64,000 nucleotides of DNA. It comes from Chryseobacterium lathyri (GTDB taxonomy: Bacteria; Bacteroidota; Bacteroidia; Flavobacteriales; Weeksellaceae). Location of the stretch: NCBI RefSeq assembly GCF_030812195.1, contig NZ_JAUSSF010000001.1, positions 124,001 through 188,000 of the forward strand, in the 5' to 3' direction. Positions within the stretch are counted from its first letter, which is position 1. The number at the start of each line of letters is the position of its first letter. Below are positions 34,401-42,896 of this stretch, one piece after another. The notes under the pieces are model-generated. The model saw nothing but the letters and a program-made list of their open reading frames with translations. It searched no databases and was not told the origin of the DNA. Both the position numbers and the translations under genes were made by a program.

Positions 34401-37316
34401 CAAATTGCAGCATTCAATGATGTTCAGACCCAAGCTGTGACTTTAAAAATAAAAGATACGGAGCAGCCTGTAAAAATTGAAACCGTTACCTTCAGAGATA
34501 AGCTGGAACCGAACTCAAAAGAAAAATGGACGGTGAAAGTTTCAGGAAGCGATAAAGAAAAAGTAAATGCTGAAGTACTGGCCAATATGTACGATATGTC
34601 ATTGGATCAGTTTGCCGTAAATACATTCAGCTGGCAGAATTTATATACCCCGTATTCTATCGTGACTTCTTACGATATCAGACAGTATCTGCTTCAGCAG
34701 TACTATCAGAAAAGGCTGAAATATTACAATGGGAAATATGTAGAGGTCCCGAACTTTAACTGGTTCGATGGTGATTTTGACAGTTATGGGCTAAGAGGAA
34801 GAGTGGCAGGAATACAGGTTGAAAATATGGCAATGCCGGCTCCTGCTGTTGCAGCAAAAGAAGCTATGATAGAAGAGGTTGTTATGACAGGATATGCTAA
34901 AAAATCCAAGATGGCTTCAGCTGCAAAAGTAAGTGAACAGGAAGCTGACGCTGCCGGCGGAAATTTGAATAAAGGAGAATCGGAGGGAGATCTTGAAAAA
35001 GTTCCTGTACGTCAAAATCTGAACGAAACTGCATTCTTCTATCCTGATCTGAAAACAGATGCCGAAGGAAATGTAAGCTTTGAATTCACTTCTCCGGAAG
35101 CATTAACGAAATGGAAACTGATGTTCTTAGCTCATACCAAAGATGCAAGAGCAGCAGTACTGGAAAAACAGGTGGTAACACAGAAAGAATTCTCTGTAAC
35201 GCCAAATTATCCAAGATTTTTAAGAGAAGGTGATGAACTGAACCTTCAGTCGAAACTCTCCAACCTTACCGATAAAAAATTAAGCGGTTCAGCAGAGCTT
35301 CAGATTCTGGATGCCTTCACAAATGAAAATATTTCATCCAAATTCGGAATCAGTGCAGGAACACAGAATTTTAATTTAAATGAAAAAGGAAACAGCGCAT
35401 TAACATGGAAACTGAAAGTTCCAAATAACGTATCTTCTATTATATTGAAAGTGGTAGCCAAAGCAGGAGCCTATTCGGATGGAGAGCAGCAGGCAGTTGC
35501 CATACTTCCGAACAGAATGCTCGTAACGGATGCAGTACCGGTATTTGTAAAAGAAGGTGAAACCAAGACATTTGTTCTGGAGAACCTTACCAACACAAAC
35601 TCTACAACGATCACGAATGTTTCCAATACCCTGGAACTGACCACCAATCCGATCTGGGAAATCATGTTTGCATTGCCAAGTCTGAAGAATGATCAGAATG
35701 GTTCTGCCGATGTGATCTTCAATAAATGGTTTGCCGACGTATTGGCTTCCGAAGTTTTCAAGGCCAATCCGAAAATGAAGACCGTTTTTGAAGAATACCA
35801 AAGTAAAGGATTACTGAATTCAAATCTTGAAAAAAATCAGGAACTGAAACAGCTTTTACTGGAAGAAACCCCTTGGGTGCTTGAAAGTAAAAATGAAGGA
35901 GAGCAGATGCAGAAGCTGGCGCTGTTATTTGATGCCAATACGATGAGAAATTCAATCAGTCAGGATTGGGCTGATCTTAAGAAACTGCAGAATCCGGATG
36001 GTGGATTCTCCTGGTATCCCGGATATCCAAGTTCTTACGGAACATCTTTATATATCCTTAAAAACTTAGGAAAGATCAATACTTGGTTAAAAGATAATGC
36101 AAAAGATTATCAGGGAACTGAACAGAAAGAATTTGTGACAAAACTCATTCAGTATGTAGACAATGAAATTGATAAATATTGGAATGTGAAAAAAGATAAT
36201 GTTTGGATCAACTGGACTATGGATTACCTTGATACCCGAAACTATTGGGAAAAAGAATATCCTCTTAAAGGAAAAGGGGCTTCTTTAAAAACATTGGTAA
36301 AACAGAAAGCAAAAACAGCGAAGATCACAGATTTCACCTTCTTCGGACTTCACCGTGCCGCTTTATTGATGAATGATTATGGTTTAAAAGACGTTTCAGA
36401 TAAATTAATGAACTATCTGAAAGAAACCTCTACCGATACAAAAACTCAGGGCGTTTACTGGAAACAGAATCTTAATGACTGGGGCTGGTTCGGCTCCAAA
36501 GTAGTGAATCATGCAGGGGCTTTAGAAGCATTCAATACATTAAAGCCTAATGATCAGAAAATGATCGAAGATATGAAGATCTGGCTGATCACACAGAAAG
36601 AAGTTAACTCATGGGGAAGCTCAAGAGGAACTTCGGAAGTGATCTTTACAATCTTAAATTCAGGAAAATCCTGGACAAATGCCGAAAGCGACAAAGCAAC
36701 GATTGTATGGGGCGGAAAAGAATTGGCTCCGCAAACCCAGGCTACAGGCTATGTGAAATCAACGGTGAAAACTGATGCAGTAGATAAAAATCTGGGGACT
36801 GTTACCGTTACCAAACCAGGTCCGGGAATTGTGCAGGGCGGATTGTTCTGGCAGTATTATGAAGACTTAGACAAGATCAAATCTTCTGAAAACTATATCT
36901 CCATCACCAAAGAGCTTTACAAAAAAGTGAAAACAGTAAACGGTGAAGAGCTTCAGAAAATTTCAGCGGATACCCCTTTAAAAGTAGGTGATAAAGTAAC
37001 CGTAAGAATGATCCTGAATACTGATAGAAACATGGAATTTATTCATATTAAAGATATGCGTGCAGCCGGATTTGAGCCTACAGATGCACTTTCCGGATAC
37101 CAGTGGAAAAACAGCTTAAGCTATTATCAGTCTACCAAAGATGCATCCACCAATTTCTATATTCAGTATATGCCGAAAGGAAAATATGTTTTTGAATATG
37201 ACCTTGTATCCAATGCCGCAGGTAAGTTCTCCAACGGGATCACAACGATGCAGAATTACTATGCACCGCAGATGAATGCCCACACAAAAGGAAGCTCTGT
37301 TCAGATTTTGGAATGA
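31428..37316 (+). CDS. alpha-2-macroglobulin family protein with a SusC-like insert
   Basis: This is a 1962-aa secreted protein with a signal peptide ending VSAQ (residue 23). An N-terminal helical region is followed by macroglobulin MG domains, including TRTLAQIFTDRAIYRPGQTV in the MG2 part near 545. The A2M core (TAFFYPDLKTDAEGNVSFEF, about 1200) and a helical thioester-like domain (NPDGGFSWYPGYPSSYGTSL near 1520) come next. No CxEQ thioester motif is visible, so it probably traps proteases without covalent linkage. Between the bait region and the A2M core lie GRVAGIQVEN (about 1122) and IEEVVMTGYAKKSK (1148-1161). These closely resemble the plug and TonB-box sequences of SusC proteins. The ecotin gene follows after 44 bases. 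Confidence 0.88.
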   Translation: MKRFSKIFMLLLLMLSFSAVSAQKYYDDQWKKVIENSAKGAYKSNLPIILDIQNHAMKENNTMQLIRSLKAEFSIVNQTVDDDKNDSASKFFKKLQETDAKLKGEGRLVYNVILNGFFMDYYDQNSWEIESRTNINSQDLSQIETWSKLDFKNYLKKSYQELDQQKQEMKKISLSKYKEIFTEIKDITYFPTVYEWYSMKKISFLSENSLFTKNELTENRTQINAVFDELIAQNSGNPKLYFMKEKLTENCNYNQCKDKLEQLQNLLKSDTEGDYKVIIMEDIMNELLAKKKEKEALAIAAQAKNQYPKSPFIENIKNKENQIINPFLTIKYEQQTQNNLPIHFVADHKNVAEFSLNIYEVKEDFTTLMQYVQNSYNNTFGKVKKSLVRKETFQLGDSKDYQVHKTSLEIKPLPSGIYVLEYAVEGSEVKDGSSRQNFYFLVSGNRVIYQTKTDRNQLSNTLKLVNSENGKPISNEGLTFYEFVANKTLNKLEGKTDANGVFKFPSTDSKEYYRTFLIRQPKTNDFQIMQVYGNNGNAEDYNPNKQTRTLAQIFTDRAIYRPGQTVYFKVINTKIDKETEAVISGLKQKITLLDANSQEVSSQNFSTNEFGSYHGSFTLPKGQLNGVFYLKTDEGSQGYKDIRVEEYKRPKFEVTFDPVKEEYKYGQTIELKGKAMMFSGVALSNTTVNYEIKKHNIRWRYFWWYPRGDDNENSILGEAKTNEKGEFVIRLDLKKDEKLEGIQIDNYEINASVTDINGETQSANTQLKVASVSHYIKADGIKNTFSDENVKLKVETLNYNEQDLKKSYNVKLSKLAVPNRIFRDNFAAEVQDLPKYSREEFISKFPHDLFNKTEETKNLKAEKVISERQQQPTTELDLGKLEAGDYQLELYNIEGKDTIKSSQNFSIWDKSSLKPSQKTFLTVIEPKNEFSRGEKAKVYVYSAVPDALVNVFIQDGSGKTVSEARQLKEGVLEYTTDIPKDKGISALNIQFQIAAFNDVQTQAVTLKIKDTEQPVKIETVTFRDKLEPNSKEKWTVKVSGSDKEKVNAEVLANMYDMSLDQFAVNTFSWQNLYTPYSIVTSYDIRQYLLQQYYQKRLKYYNGKYVEVPNFNWFDGDFDSYGLRGRVAGIQVENMAMPAPAVAAKEAMIEEVVMTGYAKKSKMASAAKVSEQEADAAGGNLNKGESEGDLEKVPVRQNLNETAFFYPDLKTDAEGNVSFEFTSPEALTKWKLMFLAHTKDARAAVLEKQVVTQKEFSVTPNYPRFLREGDELNLQSKLSNLTDKKLSGSAELQILDAFTNENISSKFGISAGTQNFNLNEKGNSALTWKLKVPNNVSSIILKVVAKAGAYSDGEQQAVAILPNRMLVTDAVPVFVKEGETKTFVLENLTNTNSTTITNVSNTLELTTNPIWEIMFALPSLKNDQNGSADVIFNKWFADVLASEVFKANPKMKTVFEEYQSKGLLNSNLEKNQELKQLLLEETPWVLESKNEGEQMQKLALLFDANTMRNSISQDWADLKKLQNPDGGFSWYPGYPSSYGTSLYILKNLGKINTWLKDNAKDYQGTEQKEFVTKLIQYVDNEIDKYWNVKKDNVWINWTMDYLDTRNYWEKEYPLKGKGASLKTLVKQKAKTAKITDFTFFGLHRAALLMNDYGLKDVSDKLMNYLKETSTDTKTQGVYWKQNLNDWGWFGSKVVNHAGALEAFNTLKPNDQKMIEDMKIWLITQKEVNSWGSSRGTSEVIFTILNSGKSWTNAESDKATIVWGGKELAPQTQATGYVKSTVKTDAVDKNLGTVTVTKPGPGIVQGGLFWQYYEDLDKIKSSENYISITKELYKKVKTVNGEELQKISADTPLKVGDKVTVRMILNTDRNMEFIHIKDMRAAGFEPTDALSGYQWKNSLSYYQSTKDASTNFYIQYMPKGKYVFEYDLVSNAAGKFSNGITTMQNYYAPQMNAHTKGSSVQILE

Positions 37317-37360
37317 TTTTTGGCTATAGGGAAGTAGTAAAAATTTAAAAATAAAATAAG

Positions 37361-37849
37361 ATGAGATTTTCAAAAACTTTAATGACGGGACTGATTATGT
37401 TTGCAGGTGTAAATGCTTTCGCACAAAAGAAGGCAGAAAAGTTTGAGAAGCTGGAGATTGAAATGTTCCCAAAAGCTAAAGACGGATTTAAGCAGGTGTA
37501 CATTCAGTTGCCTGTTGCAAAAAATGAAAACGATTTAAAAGTAGAGTTTTTTGTAGGCGCTGAAAAGATGCTGGACTGTAATAAATATTTCCTGATGGGA
37601 GAAGTGAAAACACAGGATCTTCAGGGTTGGGGCTACAACTATTATGAAGTAGAGTCGAATGGTGAAGCAGGAGGTACATTAATGGCTTGCCAAGATCAGA
37701 AGAAGACCAAGAAATTTGTAACACTTAAGCCTGAAATTGTAAGATACAACAGCAAGCTGCCTTTAGTATTCTATGTACCGAAAGACCTTGAAGTTCGTTA
37801 CAGAATTTTACGTCCTGATGCTAGAATGAAATCAGCGGTTCAGAGATAA
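37361..37849 (+). CDS. eco: ecotin-family periplasmic serine protease inhibitor
   Basis: This is a 162-aa protein with a signal peptide ending NAFAQ (residue 22). The mature part matches ecotin along its length: KLEIEMFPKAKDGFKQVYIQ, VEFFVGAEKMLDCNKYFLMG, LQGWGYNYYEV and VRYNSKLPLVFYVPKDLEV. The two disulfide Cys are present (LDCN and MACQD). In E. coli ecotin the reactive bond lies in STMMAC with Met at P1. Here the loop is GTLMAC, which puts Leu at P1 and may shift specificity to chymotrypsin- or elastase-like enzymes. Ecotin dimers inhibit host trypsin-fold proteases. The neighbour upstream is the alpha-2-macroglobulin, so the two form an antiprotease unit. Confidence 0.9.
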   Translation: MRFSKTLMTGLIMFAGVNAFAQKKAEKFEKLEIEMFPKAKDGFKQVYIQLPVAKNENDLKVEFFVGAEKMLDCNKYFLMGEVKTQDLQGWGYNYYEVESNGEAGGTLMACQDQKKTKKFVTLKPEIVRYNSKLPLVFYVPKDLEVRYRILRPDARMKSAVQR

Positions 37850-37869
37850 CCTGAATGATTTTTAAATAT

Positions 37870-37900
37870 AACTCCTCACATTTTTGTGGGGAGTTTTTTA
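37870..37900 (+). terminator. terminator after ecotin
   Basis: An 11-bp stem AACTCCTCACA/TGTGGGGAGTT with one G-T pair and a TTTT loop, followed directly by TTTTT. It lies 21 bases after the ecotin stop. Confidence 0.85.
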
Positions 37901-38569
37901 TTTACTAAACTGCCCTTTTTGAGTAAATATTATATTTTTTATCAACGATCAGTTTGATCAGGCAGACTTAATTTTTATCATATCTGGAAAAAATAGTAAC
38001 CACAAAAGCTTCCTAACACTTTAGTTTATTTGAAGTTTAAATTTATCCTACAAAGAAATGTACTTAATTTTTAAGAATATTAAGCTTGAACTTCGCTTAA
38101 TGGACTGCTTAAAAAAATCTTTGATTTTGTCTTAACTCTCCTTATCACCTTCATTCCCTCTTAAAGATACGAGCAGTAATCTGTGATCATCTGTGAAATC
38201 CGTGGTGAAATTTTTAACAGGTTTTTATTGTGAAAATTGAAACATCACGATATGGGATTAACCCTTCATTAAAGAAGATAGAAGTAATAATCTGTATCAT
38301 TCGCGAAATTTGTGTGAGTAAAAAAAACAACCATAAAAATACTCCGCCCTGATATAGATTCATAAAATTTATTAAGCAAAACAGCATAATAAAATCCCCA
38401 TGAATGAAAGAAAATCTATTTTTTTTCAATTAAAACATCCATCAAATTAAACTTAAACGAATCTGCTATCATAATCACAAGTACAGGATTAAAGCTAAAC
38501 ACTTTTTAAACTTACTTTGAATTCACCATATTGGCGAATTATCTTCTCGGATTTAACAAATTTTTGCAT
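37901..38569. other. long intergenic region with a degenerate repeat
   Basis: About 670 bases without a gene. Two related segments are seen: around 38171-38208 (AATCTGTGATCATCTGTGAA, then ATCCGTGGTGAAA) and 38298-38327 (AATCTGTATCATTCGCGAAA, then TTTGTGTGA). They resemble a dispersed intergenic repeat common in Flavobacteria. The 72-codon frame at 38214-38429 on the minus strand is not credible. Confidence 0.4.
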
Positions 38570-38577
38570 TATATTTG
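38570..38577 (+). promoter_or_regulatory. -7 box of the exporter operon
   Basis: TATATTTG fits TAnnTTTG and ends 15 bases before the ATG of the TolC-like gene. The TTG box is not obvious. Confidence 0.45.
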
Positions 38578-38592
38578 TTATAAACATAAACC

Positions 38593-40002
38593 ATGAAAAA
38601 CAATTTATTGATTTTTACGTTTAGTTTTTTGGCTTTCCCTGCTTTTTGCCGGGCACAGTCTGCACCGGACTTTAAGGAACTTTTAGACAGTGCTATGGTC
38701 CGTGATTCTGATCTCAAAATGCAGATTACCCAGAATAAGCTCACCGATCTTGACGAACACAAACTAAAAGACATCTTTCTTCCCACTTTAGAGGTAAGCG
38801 GACAGGTCGGATATCTAAATGCAACCGCAAGACTCACTTCGCCCGAAATTAATCTGGCGCCTTTTATTAATATTCCCGAAGGGAGCTTTAATAATAATCT
38901 CAATGTTTCCGGTTTTTCAGGAATCGCAAAAGCAGATGCTAAAATGCTTCTCTATTCGGGCGGAAAAGTAAAATACCTGAAAAAAGCCATTGAAGAAAAG
39001 AAAATTTCTGAAGATATTCTGCTTGAAAAAACCAAAGATGATGTCGTGGCTAATATTTCCAAGGCATACGATCAGCTGGCATTGATTCATCAGTCTAAAA
39101 AAGTACTCGATGAAAGCAAAAAAAGACTGGATATCAACCGGAAAACAGCAGATAAAGCTTTAGGTTACGGTCTGATTACTCCATATGATCATAAAAAGAT
39201 AGAACTGGCACAGGCTACTCTTAATGCTAAAATGGTGGAATATGAAGGTAAAAAGGAACTTCTTCTTACCCAGCTTTATATTCTGACAGGAATCAATCAA
39301 GAAAGGCTCAGAATGATTGATCCTGTGCTTTCTCCCGTAGAACTTTTATCTTCAGAAAAAGGAATAGAAGAAAGAGCTGAGGTCCGTGCACTGGAACATG
39401 GAATAACAGCAGCAGATTACAAAATAAAAGCCGAAAGAACCTGGATGATCCCGAAAGTACAGCTGATGGCATCTGCATACTATATAGGATTATACGGAAG
39501 CCGCATCAAAACTTCGGAAAATGTAATTCCGGCAGTTCCGGCTCTGGGCTATGAAGGAGCAAAACTGGACTGGAGGCCAACCAATGTTAATATCCTTCCT
39601 TTACTAACGGCCGGTGTCGGTTTTAAATGGGAGATCTTTGATGGAAAAGAAGGAAAGCATGCAGAAGAAACAGCAAAGCTCGGAAAGGAAATCCTTCAGA
39701 ACAAAAAAGAAGATGCCTTAAAAAAGTTGACGCTTAACTTGGCCAATAATCAGACCAATTATGATATTGCCACTGCCCAGATCACTTTAAAAGCCAAAGA
39801 AAAAGAACTCGCTAAAAATGCCTTGGTCCAGGCCGAAAAAGAATTCAGATACGGAATGAGCAAGTCTTCACAGCTCATTGATGCTGAAAATGATCTCGAG
39901 ATTGCAGAGCTTGAATACCAGAATGCCCTTTTCAATCAGAGAAGAGCAGGAATAGAGCTGATGAGATCGACTCAGGAGCTTGATATCACTAAATTGTATT
40001 AA
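38593..40002 (+). CDS. TolC-family outer membrane efflux protein
   Basis: This is a 469-aa protein with a signal peptide ending FCRAQ (residue 23). Two repeats of long helices (for example VVANISKAYDQLALIHQSKK and ALVQAEKEFRYGMSKSSQLI) with short strands between give the TolC tunnel layout. The GLITPYDHKKIELAQATLNAK block and the closing YQNALFNQRRAGIELMRST block are typical outer-membrane-factor segments. It forms the outer-membrane channel of the three-gene exporter with the HlyD-type and ABC-2 genes 14 and 2 bases downstream. Confidence 0.88.
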   Translation: MKNNLLIFTFSFLAFPAFCRAQSAPDFKELLDSAMVRDSDLKMQITQNKLTDLDEHKLKDIFLPTLEVSGQVGYLNATARLTSPEINLAPFINIPEGSFNNNLNVSGFSGIAKADAKMLLYSGGKVKYLKKAIEEKKISEDILLEKTKDDVVANISKAYDQLALIHQSKKVLDESKKRLDINRKTADKALGYGLITPYDHKKIELAQATLNAKMVEYEGKKELLLTQLYILTGINQERLRMIDPVLSPVELLSSEKGIEERAEVRALEHGITAADYKIKAERTWMIPKVQLMASAYYIGLYGSRIKTSENVIPAVPALGYEGAKLDWRPTNVNILPLLTAGVGFKWEIFDGKEGKHAEETAKLGKEILQNKKEDALKKLTLNLANNQTNYDIATAQITLKAKEKELAKNALVQAEKEFRYGMSKSSQLIDAENDLEIAELEYQNALFNQRRAGIELMRSTQELDITKLY

Positions 40003-40016
40003 TCCCTTACCTTAAA

Positions 40017-40976
40017 ATGATGCATAAAAATATACTTATACTCTTTGCTGTTCTTTTTCTAGTAGGGAGCTGCACTGAAAAAAAAGAAAACCTGAATGAT
40101 TCCGAAGGAAAGACCAAAAAAGATGTAATCTCTTTTGCCCCTAAAGTGACCGGAAGAATCTTAAAAATATATGTTGCTGAAGGCCAGACCGTGAAAAAAG
40201 GAGATACCCTGGCATTGCTTGATGTACCCGAAGTTTCTGCAAAAATTGCACAGGCTCAGGGAGCAGTAAGTGCTGCAACAGCTCAGGAGCAGATGGCGAA
40301 AAACGGAGCTACGGCAGATCAGCTACGACAGCTTCAGGCTAAATATAAAGGTTTGAAAGAGCAGTATGAATTTGCTCAGAAATCCTTTAAAAGAGCCAGT
40401 AATATGTACCGTGACAGTCTCATGTCCCCTCAGGCCTATGATGAGGTCTATGTAAAGCTTCAGGGGGCAAAAGCCCAGTACGATGCAGTGGTTGCTGAAT
40501 TGGATGATGTACAGAGAGGAACCCGTGTAGAAAAAGTTGAAATGGCGGCAGGTCAGGCTTCACAGGCCAAAGGTGCTCTTCAGGAAGCCAATGTAGCCTA
40601 TTCCGAAAGATATATTATTGCGACCAATGATATGGAAATAGAAACCATCAGCCTGAATACAGGTGAATTGGCCACAGCTGGTTTTGCCCTGTTCAACGGG
40701 TATATTCCCGAAAGTACTTATTTCAGATTCACAGTTCCCGAAAGTGCTATTGCCAGATACAAAAAAGGACAGGAAGTGAATATGCAGGTTGTTTATAATA
40801 AAGAAACCCTGACCGGGACGATCGTTTATATCAAGCAGCTGACAAGGTATGCGGATATTACCACTGCTTATCCTGATTATCAGCTGCAGGACGCAGTCTA
40901 TGAAATCAAAGTGAAGCCTGCAGACATGAATAAAGCTAAAAATATATTGGTTAATGCTAACGTTATCCTGAAATAA
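40017..40976 (+). CDS. HlyD/MFP-family periplasmic adaptor lipoprotein
   Basis: This is a 319-aa protein with a lipobox (LVGSC, Cys at about residue 19). Next come a biotinyl-lipoyl half-motif (GRILKIYVAEGQTVKKGDTL), a helical hairpin rich in Gln and Ala (about 75-185), the second lipoyl half and a beta-barrel domain (YIPESTYFRFTVPES). It bridges the inner-membrane permease and the TolC-like channel. The gene lies between the two and ends 2 bases before the permease start. Confidence 0.87.
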   Translation: MMHKNILILFAVLFLVGSCTEKKENLNDSEGKTKKDVISFAPKVTGRILKIYVAEGQTVKKGDTLALLDVPEVSAKIAQAQGAVSAATAQEQMAKNGATADQLRQLQAKYKGLKEQYEFAQKSFKRASNMYRDSLMSPQAYDEVYVKLQGAKAQYDAVVAELDDVQRGTRVEKVEMAAGQASQAKGALQEANVAYSERYIIATNDMEIETISLNTGELATAGFALFNGYIPESTYFRFTVPESAIARYKKGQEVNMQVVYNKETLTGTIVYIKQLTRYADITTAYPDYQLQDAVYEIKVKPADMNKAKNILVNANVILK

Positions 40977-40978
40977 TT

Positions 40979-42163
40979 ATGAAAGAATTTTTTCGGCTTT
41001 TAAAACGGGAATTCAAGCTTTTTATCGGCAATTCTACCCTAAGGACTGTGTTTTTTCTGGCCCCGGTATTCTATGCCACGCTATTGGGTTTCGTATATAA
41101 AAGCGGAAAAGTAGAAAATACACCGGTACTGGTGATCGACCGCGATAATACGCCTTTGTCCAGCCAGTTGACAGATATGCTGGATGATAACAAAAGCATC
41201 AGTATCATTAAATACGCCCAGGAACCTCTAAGCATAAAAGATGAAGTGATCAGGCACGAAGCGGCAGCTGTAGTCATTATTCCGTCCAGGTTTGAGGCAG
41301 AAATGCTTCAGAAAAAATATCCCGAGCTGAATGTATATATCAATACCGGAAACGTTCTTACTGCCAATTTTGCTTCCAAAGCACTCCAGCTTACCATAGG
41401 AACATTTTCTGCCGGAGCATCGATCAAGGCTTTACAGAAAGCTGGAATGCCGGCAACAAAAGCTGCTACACAATATGAGCCATTCAAAGCGAACTATATC
41501 ACGCTTTTCAATACCACCGGAAATTATCTCATCTTCATGTGGCCGGCAATGCTGGCTGTGGTTCTGCAGCAGGTCATTCTTTTGGCAATGGCTGTAAGTT
41601 TCGCTGCTGAGTTTGAAAGAGGCTCATTTGTAAAAGAATATCTTAAGATGAAAAGATGGGCCTTCCCAACGATGCTGATCAAGGTAATCCCGATCTGGGC
41701 TTTCTCCATTCTTATTGTCGGGGTCTATTACTTTATGCATATGATTTTCAGGGTTCCGATGCCGGAAGGAATACTTAATTTTATTCTTCTTACGGCAGTA
41801 TTTGTAGGTTCCGCTTCATTTTTAGGCGTATTCATCAGTATATTGATTCCTGATGCGTTGAAGGCAACTCAAATTCTGATGGTCATCGCTTCTCCTGCAT
41901 TCATCATCAGTGGATTCACCTGGCCTTTGAGTGCTATGCCGGCTTTTGTTCAGTTCATTGCCAACATTATTCCCCTGACTCCTTTTCTCCAGGCTTTTAA
42001 AATTTTATTGATTCAGAAAGGTTCCGTGGAGCTTACATTTCCATACTTAAAGCATTTAAGTATTTTACTTTTGGTGTATGCTGTCCTTGGCTGGGTTGCC
42101 CTAAAAATTAAACTTTGGCTTATATTTAAAAATGCTCTACCGGAGGAAGTTGAAAATGCCTGA
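40979..42163 (+). CDS. ABC-2 type transporter permease
   Basis: This is a 394-aa membrane protein: one N-terminal helix (STLRTVFFLAPVFYATLLGF), a periplasmic domain of about 150 residues (VLVIDRDNTPLSSQLTDMLD), then five C-terminal helices including FILLTAVFVGSASFLGVFIS and PAFIISGFTWPLSAMPAFV. This is the YhhJ/YbhR-like ABC-2 permease layout. In other bacteria such permeases work with a separate ATP-binding protein or a fused one. None is present in this operon or the adjacent genes. The substrate is unknown: drugs, or export of a surface compound. Confidence 0.85.
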   Translation: MKEFFRLLKREFKLFIGNSTLRTVFFLAPVFYATLLGFVYKSGKVENTPVLVIDRDNTPLSSQLTDMLDDNKSISIIKYAQEPLSIKDEVIRHEAAAVVIIPSRFEAEMLQKKYPELNVYINTGNVLTANFASKALQLTIGTFSAGASIKALQKAGMPATKAATQYEPFKANYITLFNTTGNYLIFMWPAMLAVVLQQVILLAMAVSFAAEFERGSFVKEYLKMKRWAFPTMLIKVIPIWAFSILIVGVYYFMHMIFRVPMPEGILNFILLTAVFVGSASFLGVFISILIPDALKATQILMVIASPAFIISGFTWPLSAMPAFVQFIANIIPLTPFLQAFKILLIQKGSVELTFPYLKHLSILLLVYAVLGWVALKIKLWLIFKNALPEEVENA

Positions 42164-42396
42164 GAATAGTAGTGTAAGAATTGAGGTAAATCTTATTTCG
42201 TACTGACTATTCAATCCATAACTGATAGATTTGAACCCGGAACTAATGTAATAGTTTGAATATTAAATCAACCTATACTCATATTTTATCTTGAAACCAG
42301 CACCCCAAAACCCATATCAAGGAACCCGTAGCCTGTATTCAGAAAACACGTCACCGTTTTTTTAATCACCCTGTAAAAATCAAAAGAAAAAACTGA

Positions 42397-42404
42397 TATA
42401 TTTG
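42397..42404 (+). promoter_or_regulatory. -7 box before the DUF1569 gene
   Basis: TATATTTG fits the TAnnTTTG box and lies 22 bases before the ATG at 42427. It probably starts the cluster of small genes that follows. Confidence 0.45.
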
Positions 42405-42426
42405 CTTTCAGATAATTAGACATATT

Positions 42427-42882
42427 ATGGAAAATGTATTTGATGCAAAAGATGCTCAGAACTATATTGACAGGATAAATAAGCTGGTAGAGGATACCCA
42501 TGGCTTATGGGGTAAAATGACGGTTGACCAGATGCTTGCCCACTGCAGCGTATCCTACGAAATGGTGTATGAGCCTGAAAAGCATAAAAAACCGGGCTCT
42601 ATTGCAAAATTTATTTTAAAGACTTTTGTAAAACCTAAAGTGGTTGGCGAAAAAGCTTATCCAAGAGATTCCCCTACAGCTCCGCAGTTTTTAATTACCG
42701 GAAGGAAAAACTTTGAAGAAGAGAAGAAAAGACTGATCGGTTTTATACAAAAAACACAGCAGTTGGGGCCTGAGGCTTTTGATGGAAAGGAATCATTTTC
42801 TTTTGGTAAACTAACTTCACAGGAATGGAATAACATGTTTGCCAAGCACCTGAACCATCACCTGTCTCAATTTGGCGTTTAA
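42427..42882 (+). CDS. DUF1569 (DinB-like) protein
   Basis: This is a 151-aa protein without a signal peptide. The WGKMTVDQMLAHCSVSYEMV block near residue 36 and the closing NMFAKHLNHHLSQFGV supply His residues spaced as in DinB-like four-helix metal proteins. DUF1569 matches in length and motif. The function is unknown; related proteins bind a divalent metal and may be thiol-dependent transferases. It opens a run of small same-strand genes to 45718. Confidence 0.82.
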   Translation: MENVFDAKDAQNYIDRINKLVEDTHGLWGKMTVDQMLAHCSVSYEMVYEPEKHKKPGSIAKFILKTFVKPKVVGEKAYPRDSPTAPQFLITGRKNFEEEKKRLIGFIQKTQQLGPEAFDGKESFSFGKLTSQEWNNMFAKHLNHHLSQFGV

Positions 42883-42896
42883 ATAATACACACACT

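Noticed and set aside
35400..35801. 133-codon minus-strand frame within the macroglobulin gene
   Set aside because: It is a shadow of a long well-supported gene; no start signal or protein-like composition.
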